A stretch of DNA of 64,000 nucleotides from Paraburkholderia metrosideri (lineage in GTDB: Bacteria; Pseudomonadota; Gammaproteobacteria; Burkholderiales; Burkholderiaceae), in contig NZ_CAJHCP010000008.1 of NCBI RefSeq assembly GCF_904848625.1, positions 62,001 to 126,000 on the forward strand. The letters run 5' to 3'. The notes below the pieces were generated by a model. It worked only from the letters and a program-made list of their open reading frames with translations. It made no database searches and was not told the DNA's origin. Position numbers and translations under genes: made by a program. This document shows, in pieces, positions 9,078 through 18,771 of this stretch (position 1 is the first letter of the stretch; every line of letters starts with the position of its first letter).

Positions 9078-10662
9078 CGAAGTCGTAGAACTGTCGCGCC
9101 TCCAGTTCGCCATCACGGCGCTTTATCACTTTCTGTTCGTGCCGCTCACACTCGGGCTGTCGTGGCTGCTGGTCATCATGGAGTCGGTTTATGTGATGAC
9201 CGGCAAACAGATTTATAAAGACATGACGCAGTTCTGGGGCAAGCTCTTCGGCATTAACTTTGCAATGGGCGTAGCCACCGGTCTGACGCTGGAATTCCAG
9301 TTCGGCACCAACTGGGCGTACTACTCGCATTACGTCGGCGACATTTTCGGCGTGCCGCTCGCCGTTGAAGGCTTGATGGCCTTCTTCCTCGAATCGACCT
9401 TCGTCGGCCTGTTCTTCTTCGGCTGGAAGCGGCTGTCGCGGATCCAGCATCTGATCGTCACGTTCTTCGTCGCGCTCGGCTCGAATCTGTCCGCGCTGTG
9501 GATTCTGGTCGCCAACGGCTGGATGAATAATCCGGTCGGCGCGACCTTCAACTATCAGACCATGCGGATGGAACTCGACAGCATCTTTTCCGTGCTGTTC
9601 AACCCGGTCGCGCAGGTCAAGTTCGTGCACACCGTGTCGGCAGGTTATGTGACAGCGGCGATGTTCGTGCTCGGTGTGTCGTCGTGGTATCTGCTGAAGC
9701 GTCGCGACACCGAATTCGCGCTGCGCTCGTTCGCGATTGCCGCGGGTTTCGGACTGGCGTCCACGGTTTGCGTGATCATTCTCGGCGATGAATCGGGTTA
9801 CACCACCGGCGAAGTTCAGCAGGTGAAACTCGCCGCCATCGAATCCGAATGGGAGACCATGCCCGCTCCGGCATCGTTCACGGTCTTCGGCATTCCGAAT
9901 CAGAAGGAACAGCGTACGGACTATGCGATCCGCGTTCCGTACGCGCTCGGCATCATTGCAACCCGTTCGCTCGATGAACCCGTGATCGGCCTAAAGGACC
10001 TGATCACGCGCAATGAGGCACGCATCAAGGAAGGCATGGTCGCCTACGCGGCGCTGCAAAAGCTGAAGCAGGGCGAGGCCACCGACGAAGCCAAAGCCGA
10101 CTTCGAAAATCACAAGGACTATCTCGGCTACGGCCTGCTGCTCAAGCCGTTCACTGCGAACGTCACCGACGCCACGCCCGATCAGATTGCTCAGGCGGCC
10201 GAACGAACCATCCCGCCGGTGTTGCCTTTGTTCTTCTCGTTCCGGCTGATGGTCGGACTCGGCCTGCTGTTCCTCGCAACCTTCGTGCTGGCGTTCTGGT
10301 TCTGCGCGCAACGCACGCTGCTGCTGGAGAAACGCCGCTGGTTCCTGCGCTGGGCCGTGTGGGCGATTCCGTTGCCATGGCTTGCGGCTGAGTTCGGCTG
10401 GATCGTCGCGGAAATGGGGCGTCAGCCGTGGAGCATCGCCGGTATTCTGCCGACCAACCTGGCCGCGTCGAGTCTGACGCCACGCGACCTTTATCTGAGC
10501 ATTGCCGGCTTCGTGCTGTTCTACACGGTGTTGTTCATCATCGAAATCATGCTGATGTTCAAGTACGCGCGGCTCGGCCCTTCGTCGCTGCACACCGGCC
10601 GTTACCACCATGAAACCGAACAGCCGCTGAATCAGCCGCTGCCGATCACCCCGGCCGTCTGA
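9067..10662 (+). CDS. cydA: Cytochrome bd ubiquinol oxidase subunit I
   Basis: CydA carries hemes b558, b595 and d and oxidises ubiquinol, reducing O2 to water at the inner membrane with high oxygen affinity. The 531-residue protein has the expected multi-helix layout. His in LYHFLFVPLTLG is the N-terminal heme ligand region, and WIVAEMGRQPW contains the conserved quinol-site GRQPW. The Q-loop is long enough for the bd-I-like family. Start: the ATG at 9067 (MPVSEVVELSRLQF) matches homologues, and the GTG three codons earlier is less likely. It is the second gene of cydPABX. Confidence 0.97.
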   Translation: MPVSEVVELSRLQFAITALYHFLFVPLTLGLSWLLVIMESVYVMTGKQIYKDMTQFWGKLFGINFAMGVATGLTLEFQFGTNWAYYSHYVGDIFGVPLAVEGLMAFFLESTFVGLFFFGWKRLSRIQHLIVTFFVALGSNLSALWILVANGWMNNPVGATFNYQTMRMELDSIFSVLFNPVAQVKFVHTVSAGYVTAAMFVLGVSSWYLLKRRDTEFALRSFAIAAGFGLASTVCVIILGDESGYTTGEVQQVKLAAIESEWETMPAPASFTVFGIPNQKEQRTDYAIRVPYALGIIATRSLDEPVIGLKDLITRNEARIKEGMVAYAALQKLKQGEATDEAKADFENHKDYLGYGLLLKPFTANVTDATPDQIAQAAERTIPPVLPLFFSFRLMVGLGLLFLATFVLAFWFCAQRTLLLEKRRWFLRWAVWAIPLPWLAAEFGWIVAEMGRQPWSIAGILPTNLAASSLTPRDLYLSIAGFVLFYTVLFIIEIMLMFKYARLGPSSLHTGRYHHETEQPLNQPLPITPAV

Positions 10663-10696
10663 TGCGCCACTGCCGCGCTACAAGGGAACCACAATC

Positions 10697-11833
10697 ATGG
10701 ATTACGCAACCCTCAAACTGATCTGGTGGGTATTGATCGGCGTGCTGCTGATCGGCTTCGCGCTGACCGACGGCTTCGACATGGGCGCGGCTATTCTGCT
10801 GCCGTTCATCGCGAAAACCGATGCTGAGCGACGCATCGTCGTGAACACGGTTGGCGCGACATGGGAAGGCAATCAGGTCTGGCTCGTCACCGCAGGCGGC
10901 GCCATGTTCGCCGCGTGGCCGCTTGCTTATGCAGCGTCGTTCTCGGGGTTCTACTTCGCGATGCTGCTGATTCTGTTCGCGCTGTTCTTCCGGCCGGTCG
11001 GTTTCGACTATCGCGGCAAACGTGAAAACCCACGCTGGCGCACCGCGTGGGACTGGGGTCTGTTCGTGGGCGGGTTCGTCCCTGCGCTGGTATTCGGTGT
11101 CGCGTTCGGCAACCTGCTGCAAGGCGTGCCGTTTTCGTTCGATACCGATCTGCGCGTCACGTACTACGGCGGCTTCTTCGGCCTGCTGAATCCGTTCGCG
11201 GTGTTGTGCGGTCTCGTCAGTGTGTCGATGCTGACCGCGCACGGCGCGGCTTTCGTGAGAATCAAGTCTGATGGTGTGGTCGCTGAACGCGCGGGGCTGG
11301 CGCTGCGCATCGCCGCGCTTTGCGCCGTCGTGCTGTTCCTGATTGCCGGCGCGCTGATTGCGACAATGATCGGCGGCTATCAGGTTGTCGATGCGCCGCC
11401 GCTCGACGCGGTCGCCAATCCGTTGATGAAAACCGTGATCGGCGCACCCGGTTTGTGGCTCACCAACTACGCCACTTATCCGTGGATGGTGATCGCGCCG
11501 CTTGCCGGCCTGGTCGGCGGCGTACTGGCGTTATTGCTGGCGCGTTCGCGCTTTGAAAAGATTGCGTTTCTGTCGACCTCGCTGATGATCATCGGCGTGA
11601 TTCTGACGGCCGGCTTCTCGATGTTTCCGTTCATCATGCCGTCGTCGCTCGACGGCCGCAGCAGTCTGACCATGTGGGATTCGACGTCGAGCCGTCTGAC
11701 GCTGCAGATCATGCTAGTCGCTGTGATTATTTTCCTGCCGCTCATTCTGATCTATACGGGCTGGGTCTATCGCGTGATGCGCGGCAAGGTAACCGCGGCC
11801 GCGCTCAAAGAAAATCACCATTCGATGTATTGA
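10697..11833 (+). CDS. cydB: Cytochrome bd ubiquinol oxidase subunit II
   Basis: The 378-residue integral membrane protein begins MDYATLKLIWWVLIGVLLIGF and contains LTDGFDMGAAILLPF and GATWEGNQVWLV, signatures of CydB. CydB forms a pseudo-symmetric heterodimer with CydA and supplies a proton pathway. It lies 34 bp after cydA behind an AAGGGAACC ribosome binding site and 28 bp before cydX, in one operon. Confidence 0.97.
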   Translation: MDYATLKLIWWVLIGVLLIGFALTDGFDMGAAILLPFIAKTDAERRIVVNTVGATWEGNQVWLVTAGGAMFAAWPLAYAASFSGFYFAMLLILFALFFRPVGFDYRGKRENPRWRTAWDWGLFVGGFVPALVFGVAFGNLLQGVPFSFDTDLRVTYYGGFFGLLNPFAVLCGLVSVSMLTAHGAAFVRIKSDGVVAERAGLALRIAALCAVVLFLIAGALIATMIGGYQVVDAPPLDAVANPLMKTVIGAPGLWLTNYATYPWMVIAPLAGLVGGVLALLLARSRFEKIAFLSTSLMIIGVILTAGFSMFPFIMPSSLDGRSSLTMWDSTSSRLTLQIMLVAVIIFLPLILIYTGWVYRVMRGKVTAAALKENHHSMY

Positions 11834-11861
11834 ACGGCATTGCGTCCGACAGGAGTGTGCG

Positions 11862-11981
11862 ATGTGGTATTTCAGCTGGATTCTTGGGGTCGGTGTGGCG
11901 CTGTCGTTCGGCCTGATCAACGCGTTGTGGCTCGAATCGGCCGGCGCGCGGATCGACGTCAGACGATCCGATCGACGTTAA
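11862..11981 (+). CDS. cydX: Cytochrome bd oxidase small subunit CydX (YbgT)
   Basis: This 39-residue ORF starts at an ATG with an AGGAG ribosome binding site and reads MWYFSWILGVGVALSFGLIN, then ALWLES and a basic tail. The MWYFxWxLG start, single transmembrane helix and NALW segment are the CydX/YbgT signature. CydX is a structural subunit that stabilises the hemes of cytochrome bd. It is 28 bp after cydB and followed by a strong terminator, which closes the operon. Confidence 0.93.
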   Translation: MWYFSWILGVGVALSFGLINALWLESAGARIDVRRSDRR

Positions 11982-12019
11982 AAGCAGTGGTTCGGGCCAC
12001 AGTTTGCCGGCCAATGCAA

Positions 12020-12058
12020 AAGCGGCACCCTGAATCGAATCAGGGTGCCGCTTTTTTA
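12020..12058. terminator. Terminator between cydX and nagE
   Basis: A perfect 13-bp stem (AGCGGCACCCTGA/TCAGGGTGCCGCT) is followed by six T on the plus strand, ending the cyd operon. It may also serve the convergent nagE, where the A-tract is only weak. Confidence 0.92.
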
Positions 12059-12113
12059 TGGCTGCTAGCGCTCGTGGACGAGCGGCATGAGCCGGGTCGT
12101 CAGCGTTGCATCA

Positions 12114-13898
12114 TCACGCGGGCAGAGGTGTCGCGCCGCCGGTCTGCGAGATGCGCGTGGCCAGCTTGTCGGCGTAACGCTGCGCCGAGTCGCCGACGAC
12201 GATGTGGAATGTATCCGCCGACACCCATGCGGTATCGAGCGAAGCCAGACGCTGGCGATCCACCGCCGACGGATCGCGCACGACGATCCGCAGACGCGTC
12301 GACGCCACCGCATCCAGCGATGCCACGTTACCAGCGCCGCCGAACACGGCGAGCCAGCGCAGCGGATCCGGGTCGAGCGGACCGCCGTGCCCGCCATCCG
12401 CAGATGCAGCGGCCGGGGCCGGTGCAGCAGCGGCAGCAACCGGAGCCGCGGCAACCGCCGGCTTGACCGCCTCACCACCACCCTGCGCGATCACGGTACG
12501 AATTTCATCCGCGATGATGTCCGCTTCCGGTCCAATGATCACCTGGACAGCGGTCGCGCCACGCTTGAGCACACCGCGCGCGCCGATCGTCTTCAGTTCG
12601 CTTTCGGAAACCTTGTTCGGATCGACTACCGACAGACGCAGACGCGTCGTGCACGCATCCACCACCGACAGATTCGCTGCACCGCCCAGCGCCGCGATAT
12701 AACGCTGCGCACGCGGTACAGCAGCACCGGCTACCGGCGACACAAAACCACCCGTCGAAAACGAATCGACCTGTTCGTCAGCGGCAGCGGGTTCGCGGCC
12801 CGGCGTCGCCATATTGAACTTGCGGATGAAGAAGCGGAACAGACCGTAGTACACCACCGAGTACACGATACCGATCGGAATCGCCCACCAGCCTTTGGTC
12901 GACAGACCGTAGTTCAGCACGTAGTCGATCGCGCCAGCGGAGAACGTGAAGCCGAGGTGAATGCCGAGCGCGGAGCAGATCGCGAGCGACAGGCCCGTCA
13001 GCAGCGCATGGATCACGTACAGCACCGGTGCGAGGAACATGAAGCTGAATTCGATCGGCTCGGTCACGCCCGTCAGGAACGAGGTGAGCGCCATCGAGGC
13101 CAGCAGGCCGAACACCATCGCGCGACGTTCTTTCGGTGCTTCGTGATACATCGCGAGACACGCGGCCGGCAGGCCGAACATCATCACCGGGAAGAAGCCG
13201 GTCATGAACGTTCCTGCGGTCGGGTCACCCGCGAAGAAGCGATGCAGATCGCCCGTCACCGCTGCGCCGCCCGGCGGCGTGAAGCTGCCGAACACGAACC
13301 ACGTCAGCGAATTCAGGATGTGATGCAGACCCGTGACCAGCAGCAGACGGTTCAGCACGCCGAACACGAATGCGCCGAGCGCGCCCGCCGTGGTCAGCCA
13401 GTGGCCGGCCGTATCGATCACGGTCTGCACCGGCTGCCACACGTAGCCGAACACAATGCCGAGTATCAGACAGACCACCCCCGTGACAATCGGCACGAAG
13501 CGTTTCCCTCCGAAGAACGCGAGGTAATCGGGCAGCTTGATGTCCTTGTACTTGTTGTACAGCAAGCCCGCGACGATACCCGCCACGATCCCGGACAACA
13601 CGCCCATGTTCAGCTTGTCGTTGATGTCCTTCATCACCGCGATCTGGACCAGATAGCCGATCGCACCCGCAAGGCCCGCGACGCCGTTGTTGTCCTTCGC
13701 GAAACCCACCGCCACGCCGATGGCAAACAGCAGCGGCAGATTGTCGAAGATCGCGCCGCCCGCGTCGGCAATCATCTTGATGTTGAACACATCGGGCTGG
13801 CCGAGGCGCAGCAGCAGGCCGGCGACCGGCAGCACTGCAATCGGCAGCATCAGCGCGCGTCCCAGGCGCTGAATCTTCAGAAACGGATTCCCATCCAT
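12114..13898 (-). CDS. nagE: GlcNAc-specific PTS permease EIICB, with a second degenerate EIIB domain
   Basis: The protein imports and phosphorylates N-acetylglucosamine at the inner membrane. About residues 1-375 form the EIIC channel (FPVMMFGLPAACLAMYHE and GVTEPIEFSFMF are typical of the Glc/Nag family). A first EIIB domain follows, with the phospho-cysteine in VVDACTTRLRL. After an Ala/Pro linker, a second EIIB-like domain of similar length has SLDAVASTRLRI, where that cysteine is replaced. There is no EIIA domain here; it is supplied by the fusion protein encoded next door. The ATG at 13898 has GGAG upstream. Gene order and the downstream nag genes support GlcNAc as substrate. Confidence 0.93.
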   Translation of the reverse strand: MDGNPFLKIQRLGRALMLPIAVLPVAGLLLRLGQPDVFNIKMIADAGGAIFDNLPLLFAIGVAVGFAKDNNGVAGLAGAIGYLVQIAVMKDINDKLNMGVLSGIVAGIVAGLLYNKYKDIKLPDYLAFFGGKRFVPIVTGVVCLILGIVFGYVWQPVQTVIDTAGHWLTTAGALGAFVFGVLNRLLLVTGLHHILNSLTWFVFGSFTPPGGAAVTGDLHRFFAGDPTAGTFMTGFFPVMMFGLPAACLAMYHEAPKERRAMVFGLLASMALTSFLTGVTEPIEFSFMFLAPVLYVIHALLTGLSLAICSALGIHLGFTFSAGAIDYVLNYGLSTKGWWAIPIGIVYSVVYYGLFRFFIRKFNMATPGREPAAADEQVDSFSTGGFVSPVAGAAVPRAQRYIAALGGAANLSVVDACTTRLRLSVVDPNKVSESELKTIGARGVLKRGATAVQVIIGPEADIIADEIRTVIAQGGGEAVKPAVAAAPVAAAAAPAPAAASADGGHGGPLDPDPLRWLAVFGGAGNVASLDAVASTRLRIVVRDPSAVDRQRLASLDTAWVSADTFHIVVGDSAQRYADKLATRISQTGGATPLPA

Positions 13899-13985
13899 TG
13901 ATATCTCCAATCCTTGTCTCGTGGTCGTTAAATGTTGTAGCTATGGGTACTCATCCGGCGAACCCGCCGATGGACTGTGTGGGGT

Positions 13986-16559
13986 TCAGTCCAGCGGCCA
14001 GGTTTCGCGGCTTGCTGCTCTTACCGCCTGCGCCGATTCGAGCGCCAGCGCATCCTGGGCACGTTGACGGCACAGCTGATAATCGAGGTTGCGCACGCGC
14101 GCCTTGGCGCCCGGCACCGACACCGGGTCCACCGACAGCTCGGTCACGCCGAGACCGACGAGCAGCGGCATCGCGAGCGGATCGCCGGCGAGCGCGCCGC
14201 AGACGCCGACCCATTTGCCGTGCTTGTCCGCGCCTTGCACGGTGGCCGCGATCAGGCGCAGAACGGCCGGGTGCAAGCCGTCGGCTTGCGCGGCGAGATC
14301 GGCCTGGCAGCGGTCCATCGCGAGCGTGTACTGCGTCAGATCGTTGGTGCCGATCGACAGGAAATCCGCGTGTTGCGCGAGCTGGTCGGCGAGCAATGCC
14401 GCCGACGGCACTTCGATCATCACGCCGACTTCGATCGGCTGCGTGCGGCCCAACTCGCGGGCCAGCTCGTCGATACGTTTGCGGATGCGGATCAGCTCGC
14501 CGACATCGGTGACCATCGGCAGAAGAATGCGGACGGCGCCGAGCGGCTGCACGGCGAGCAGGCCGCGCAGCTGATCGTCGAGCAGATCGGGGCGCACCTG
14601 AGCCAGGCGAATACCACGCAGGCCGAGCGCCGGATTCGGTTCGGGCGGCAGCGTCAGGTAATCGACTTCCTTGTCCGCGCCGACATCCAGCGTGCGGATG
14701 ATCGCGGTACGGCCGTTCAGCGCTTCGACAATGCCCTGATAGCTCTCCCGATGTTCGTCGACGGTCGGGGCCGACGCGCGGTGGATGAACAGCAATTCGG
14801 TACGTAACAGGCCCACGGCATCGGCGCCGTTGTCGACGGCGGTTTTCGCGTCCTCGAGCGTGGCGATGTTCGCGGCGACTTCGATCGCGCGGCCATCGGA
14901 GGTGACGGCTGCCTGCTGCGACGTGCGGCGATTCGCTTCGCGCACATCGGCGAGACGGCCGCGCTCCACACGCGCACGTTCGACATCGACGTCGGTCGGC
15001 GCGAATTCGAGGCGGCCGGTCGTGGCGTTCACCACGACCTGAGTGCCGGCCGGAATCGCGTTCAATGCATCGCCGACTGCGACCAACGCCGGGATCCCGG
15101 CCTGGCGAGCCAGAATCGCCGCGTGCGACGTGGCACCGCCGCGCGACATCACCAGCGCTGTCACCCGCGAACGATCCAGCGTCGACAGATCGGACGGAGT
15201 GAATTCTTCCGCTGCCAGTACGGCTTCGTCCGGCAACGCGCGAGCCGATGCGTTCGTATAACCGAGCGCGCGCAGCACGCGTTTGTCGATATCGCGCAGA
15301 TCGGCCGCACGTTCGGCGAGCAATGCGTCTTCGACCTTGCTCAGGATGCCGATCTGTGCACGAATCGCTTCACGCCACGCGAAACCCGCGCTCTTGCCGA
15401 GGCTGATCAGATCGCGTGCGGCGTCGAGCAGCGTCGGGTCTTCGAGCAATACACGATGGACCGCGAAAATCCCCGCTTCGCCAACCGCGCCACGTTGCGA
15501 CGCGTCGCGCACGACCGTGTCGAGGTCGGCGTCGACAGTAGCGATGGCTTTATCGAGCAAACGGCTTTCCGCTGCCGACGTGCCGCTCGCCTGTTCCGGC
15601 GGATCGACATCCGCATCGTCCCAGCGCACCAGCTTGCCGACCGCGATGCCCGGCGACGCGCAAACGCCGGCGAGTGTATTCGGTGCGAGCGGTTCGCCTG
15701 CGGGACTCGCGGCTGCCTGGGTCGCCAGCGACGAGGTTTGGCGCGCAGGTTTCTGCTGTTCCACTTCACCCTGCGCTTCACGCGTCAATTCATGCGCAAT
15801 CGCGTCGATGGCGGCTTGAGCTTGCGAGCCGACGCCGAGCAACTCGACTGTCGCACCTTCACCCGCGCCGAGACCGAGCAAACCAACCACGCTTTCGATC
15901 GCCGCCTTGCGCCCTTCATAACGCACTTCGACACGCGCATCGAAACCGCGCGCCGCTTCACGCGCACGCGCAGCAGGACGCGCATGCAGGCCGCCCGCGT
16001 GAATCAGCGTGACCTGCCGGCGCGCCTCTTCCATCACATTCGTCGCGCTCAGTTGACGGGATGCATCAGCGGCTTCGCCAGCGCGCGCACGCAGCACCAG
16101 CAGCGGCGTTTCACCCGCCTTCACGATGCCGCCTTCCACCCGCTCGACGATCTCGAACGCATCGGAATTCGCAATCGCGATCACCGACACCAGACTCGGC
16201 GCGTTCAGCGCGACCTGATCCTGATCGAACTCGATCAGCACGTCGCCGGCATGCACCTGCGCGCCCTGCTCGACCATCGGCGCGAAACCTTTGCCGTTCA
16301 GCTCGACCGTATCGATACCGATATGCAGCAGAATTTCAGCACCTTCAGAGGTCGCCAGCGTCACGGCGTGACCGGTGCGCGCGAGATGCGTGATGGTGCC
16401 GTCGCACGGCGCAACCAGCCGCCCTTCGAGCGGATCGATACCGATGCCGTCGCCGAACATACCGCCCGAAAACACCGGGTCGGGCACCTTCGCGAGCGGC
16501 ACGACCGGGCCGGTCAGCGGCGCAAGCAAAACAATGTGGCCTTCAGAATGGCTCTTCAA
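13986..16559 (-). CDS. ptsP: PTS multiphosphoryl fusion EIIA-HPr-Enzyme I (GlcNAc system)
   Basis: One 857-residue chain carries three PTS modules in order. An EIIA-Glc/Nag domain comes first (about 1-150, phospho-His in ILLHIGIDTVE). HPr follows (about 165-250, phospho-His in IHAGGLHARPAA), then Enzyme I (about 280-857, phospho-His in SRGGATSHAAILARQ, plus the PEP-binding C-terminal barrel). It would pass phosphate from PEP to the neighbouring EIICB. The start is debatable: a TTG at 16559 has GAGGAG ideally placed and homologues begin at KSHSEGH, while an ATG eight codons upstream has a poor site. I use the TTG. A larger open frame upstream overlaps the next gene and is spurious. Confidence 0.94.
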   Translation of the reverse strand: MKSHSEGHIVLLAPLTGPVVPLAKVPDPVFSGGMFGDGIGIDPLEGRLVAPCDGTITHLARTGHAVTLATSEGAEILLHIGIDTVELNGKGFAPMVEQGAQVHAGDVLIEFDQDQVALNAPSLVSVIAIANSDAFEIVERVEGGIVKAGETPLLVLRARAGEAADASRQLSATNVMEEARRQVTLIHAGGLHARPAARAREAARGFDARVEVRYEGRKAAIESVVGLLGLGAGEGATVELLGVGSQAQAAIDAIAHELTREAQGEVEQQKPARQTSSLATQAAASPAGEPLAPNTLAGVCASPGIAVGKLVRWDDADVDPPEQASGTSAAESRLLDKAIATVDADLDTVVRDASQRGAVGEAGIFAVHRVLLEDPTLLDAARDLISLGKSAGFAWREAIRAQIGILSKVEDALLAERAADLRDIDKRVLRALGYTNASARALPDEAVLAAEEFTPSDLSTLDRSRVTALVMSRGGATSHAAILARQAGIPALVAVGDALNAIPAGTQVVVNATTGRLEFAPTDVDVERARVERGRLADVREANRRTSQQAAVTSDGRAIEVAANIATLEDAKTAVDNGADAVGLLRTELLFIHRASAPTVDEHRESYQGIVEALNGRTAIIRTLDVGADKEVDYLTLPPEPNPALGLRGIRLAQVRPDLLDDQLRGLLAVQPLGAVRILLPMVTDVGELIRIRKRIDELARELGRTQPIEVGVMIEVPSAALLADQLAQHADFLSIGTNDLTQYTLAMDRCQADLAAQADGLHPAVLRLIAATVQGADKHGKWVGVCGALAGDPLAMPLLVGLGVTELSVDPVSVPGAKARVRNLDYQLCRQRAQDALALESAQAVRAASRETWPLD

Positions 16560-16594
16560 GCGGGACTCCTCGACACGTCGCATCTGATTTCTCG

Positions 16595-17611
16595 TCAGTG
16601 AGTTTCGGTGACTTTGTTGAGATGGCGCGGCGCATCGGGATTGCGTCCGCGAGCGGCGGCAAGGCCGGCGGCCATCACGTAAAAGGACAGGATCGCGGCG
16701 ATCGGATCGAGCGCCGCATGAGCGGTGGTAGCGAGCGGCAACGTCGCTTCGGACACGTCGTCCGGCGCGGCGAGCAACACGCGTGCGCCGCGCGCCTGCA
16801 TGTCGCGCGCGAGTTGCAGCAGGCCGGCCTGTTCGGGGCCGCGCGGTGCGAAAACCAGCAGCGGGTAATCGCGGTCGATCAATTCCATCGGACCGTGACG
16901 CACTTCCGCGCTCGAAAACGCTTCGGCCTGAATGCCGGAGGTTTCCTTCAGCTTCAGCGCGGCTTCCTGTGCAATCGCGAGGCCGAGACCGCGGCCGATC
17001 ACGATCATGCGTTCGACGCCGCGCAGTTCTTCGACGGCCTTCGACCAGTCGAGCTTGCCCGCGCTTTGCAGCGAATCGGGCAGCGTCTGCAATGCGCCGA
17101 GCAGGTCGGCGTCTTTCTGCCAATGCGCGACCAGTTGCGCGGAAATCGACAGCATCGCGATATAGCTTTTGGTAGCCGCGACGCTCAGTTCGGGACCGGC
17201 GACCAACGGCAACTGCCATTCGCATGCATCCGCCAACGGCGAACCCGGCGCGTTCACGGCGGCCACGGTCAACGCGCCCGCGTTACGCAGCGCCTGCATC
17301 GTGCCGATCAGATCCGGGCTTTTGCCCGATTGCGAGAACGCCAGCGCGAGCTGATCGCGCACCTGCAGCGGTGCCTGCTGGAGTGTCGCGACCGACATCG
17401 GCAACGACGCGACCGGCACGCCGAGGCGGCTCATCGTCAGGCTCGCGAAATAGCTCGCTGCATGATCCGAGCTACCGCGTGCGACCGTCAGCGCAACGTG
17501 ACGCGGCTGTTCGGCCAGCTTCGCTGCGAGGGCCTCGACGTGCGAGGTGTCCGAGAGTTGCGCGGCGACCGTTTCAGCGGACGCCAGTGCCTCTTTAAGC
17601 ATATTCGACAA
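16595..17611 (-). CDS. SIS-domain glucosamine-6-phosphate deaminase (NagB-II type)
   Basis: The 338-residue protein contains two SIS sugar-phosphate isomerase domains, resembling the C-terminal half of GlmS without its glutaminase domain. Visible motifs are VARGSSDHAASYF, ALAFSQSGKSPDLIG, GPELSVAATKSYIAML and SSAEVRHGPMEL. Members in nag clusters act as NagB-II deaminases, turning GlcN-6-P into Fru-6-P and ammonia, which fits the missing classical nagB here. The gene overlaps the end of nagA by 17 bp. The TTG at 17611 is chosen for its GAAGGAG site six bases away; the ATG three codons later is the alternative. Confidence 0.88.
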   Translation of the reverse strand: MSNMLKEALASAETVAAQLSDTSHVEALAAKLAEQPRHVALTVARGSSDHAASYFASLTMSRLGVPVASLPMSVATLQQAPLQVRDQLALAFSQSGKSPDLIGTMQALRNAGALTVAAVNAPGSPLADACEWQLPLVAGPELSVAATKSYIAMLSISAQLVAHWQKDADLLGALQTLPDSLQSAGKLDWSKAVEELRGVERMIVIGRGLGLAIAQEAALKLKETSGIQAEAFSSAEVRHGPMELIDRDYPLLVFAPRGPEQAGLLQLARDMQARGARVLLAAPDDVSEATLPLATTAHAALDPIAAILSFYVMAAGLAAARGRNPDAPRHLNKVTETH

Positions 17612-18698
17612 TTGCTTCTCCTTCGACGTAAGTCGCGGTCAACGCCAGTTCACGATCGAACACGACCAGATCGGCCCACGCGCCGCGCGCGATACGGCCG
17701 CGGTCTTCGATGCCGAGATAGTCGGCGGCGTAGCGCGACAAACGGTTTGATACATCGGCGATCGGCAGACCGATCGATACGAGATTGCGCAGCGCCTGAT
17801 CCATCGTCAGCGTGCTGCCGGCGAGCGTGCCGTCGGCGAGTCGCACTCCCCCCAGGCACTTCGTCACGTGCTGGCTGCCGAGGCGGTATTCGCCGTCGGG
17901 CATGCCGGTCGCCGACGTGCTGTCCGTCACCACATAGAGACGCGGAATCGCGCGCAACGCAGCGCGGATCGCGCCCGGATGGACGTGCAGCAGATCGGGA
18001 ATGATTTCGGCGAATTCGGCATGCGCGAGCGCTGCGCCGACGAGGCCGGGATTACGGTGATGCAGCGGCGACATCGCGTTGAACAGATGCGTGAAGCCAC
18101 ACGCGCCGTGCTTGAGTGCGGCGACGGCGTCGTCGTAAGTGCCGAGCGAGTGACCCAACTGCACACGCACGCCGCGCGCCGCCATCGCGGAGATGATCTC
18201 CATGTGGCCGGCGATTTCGGGAGCCAGCGTGACCACGCGGATCGGCGCGATCGACAGATACTTCAGCACTTCGTCCATCACCGCGGAGACTGCCGCGTCC
18301 GGCTGCGCGCCGAGCTTGCCAGGGTTGATGTACGGCCCTTCCAGATGCACGCCGAGCACGCGTGCGCCGCCGGGCGTGCGCACCTTCGCGTTGTTGCCGA
18401 GACCCGCGACCACGTTCATCAATTCGTCGCGTGGCGCGGTCATCGTGGTGGCCAGCAGGCTCGTCGTACCGAAGCGGGCGTGCGTGCGGGCGATCACTTC
18501 GATCGCGTCGCCCGCTTCCATCACGTCGGAACCGCCGCCGCCATGCACGTGCAGATCGATGAAGCCGGGCAGGATGTACGGCGCGTCGTTCGTCGACGGA
18601 TCGACCGGAACGCCTGTGAGCGCCGTGATGCGGCCGTTTTCATATTCGAGCGTGCCGTGAATCCACCCATCGGTGGTGAGTATGTTTCCGGTCAGCAT
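17595..18698 (-). CDS. nagA: N-acetylglucosamine-6-phosphate deacetylase
   Basis: NagA hydrolyses GlcNAc-6-P to GlcN-6-P and acetate, feeding the SIS-domain deaminase encoded downstream. The 367-residue amidohydrolase shows the metal-binding LPGFIDLHVHGGGG, HLEGPYINPGKLGA, the His ligand in LGHSLGTYDDA, THLFNAMSPLHHRNPG, and the catalytic Asp in VVTDSTSATG. Length and motif order are complete. It is the first enzyme gene after the GntR regulator and overlaps the next gene by 17 bp, indicating coupling. Confidence 0.96.
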   Translation of the reverse strand: MLTGNILTTDGWIHGTLEYENGRITALTGVPVDPSTNDAPYILPGFIDLHVHGGGGSDVMEAGDAIEVIARTHARFGTTSLLATTMTAPRDELMNVVAGLGNNAKVRTPGGARVLGVHLEGPYINPGKLGAQPDAAVSAVMDEVLKYLSIAPIRVVTLAPEIAGHMEIISAMAARGVRVQLGHSLGTYDDAVAALKHGACGFTHLFNAMSPLHHRNPGLVGAALAHAEFAEIIPDLLHVHPGAIRAALRAIPRLYVVTDSTSATGMPDGEYRLGSQHVTKCLGGVRLADGTLAGSTLTMDQALRNLVSIGLPIADVSNRLSRYAADYLGIEDRGRIARGAWADLVVFDRELALTATYVEGEAIVEYA

Positions 18699-18771
18699 GA
18701 GTCTCTCTGGTGAGGCGTGATACGGGTGTGACTGAATCGCGCTCGCTGGCGCCGCTGCGGGCGGCTGGGCT

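Noticed and set aside
12087..13901. 604-codon open frame on the plus strand opposite nagE
   Set aside because: Arg/His-rich translation typical of the antisense frame of a high-GC gene; no motif, and nagE is unmistakable.
16560..17225. Long N-terminal extension of the EIIA-HPr-EI fusion open frame
   Set aside because: It is an open frame antiparallel in sense to no gene but fully inside the SIS-domain gene on the same strand in another frame; composition is Arg-rich and family proteins start at the KSHSEGH segment.
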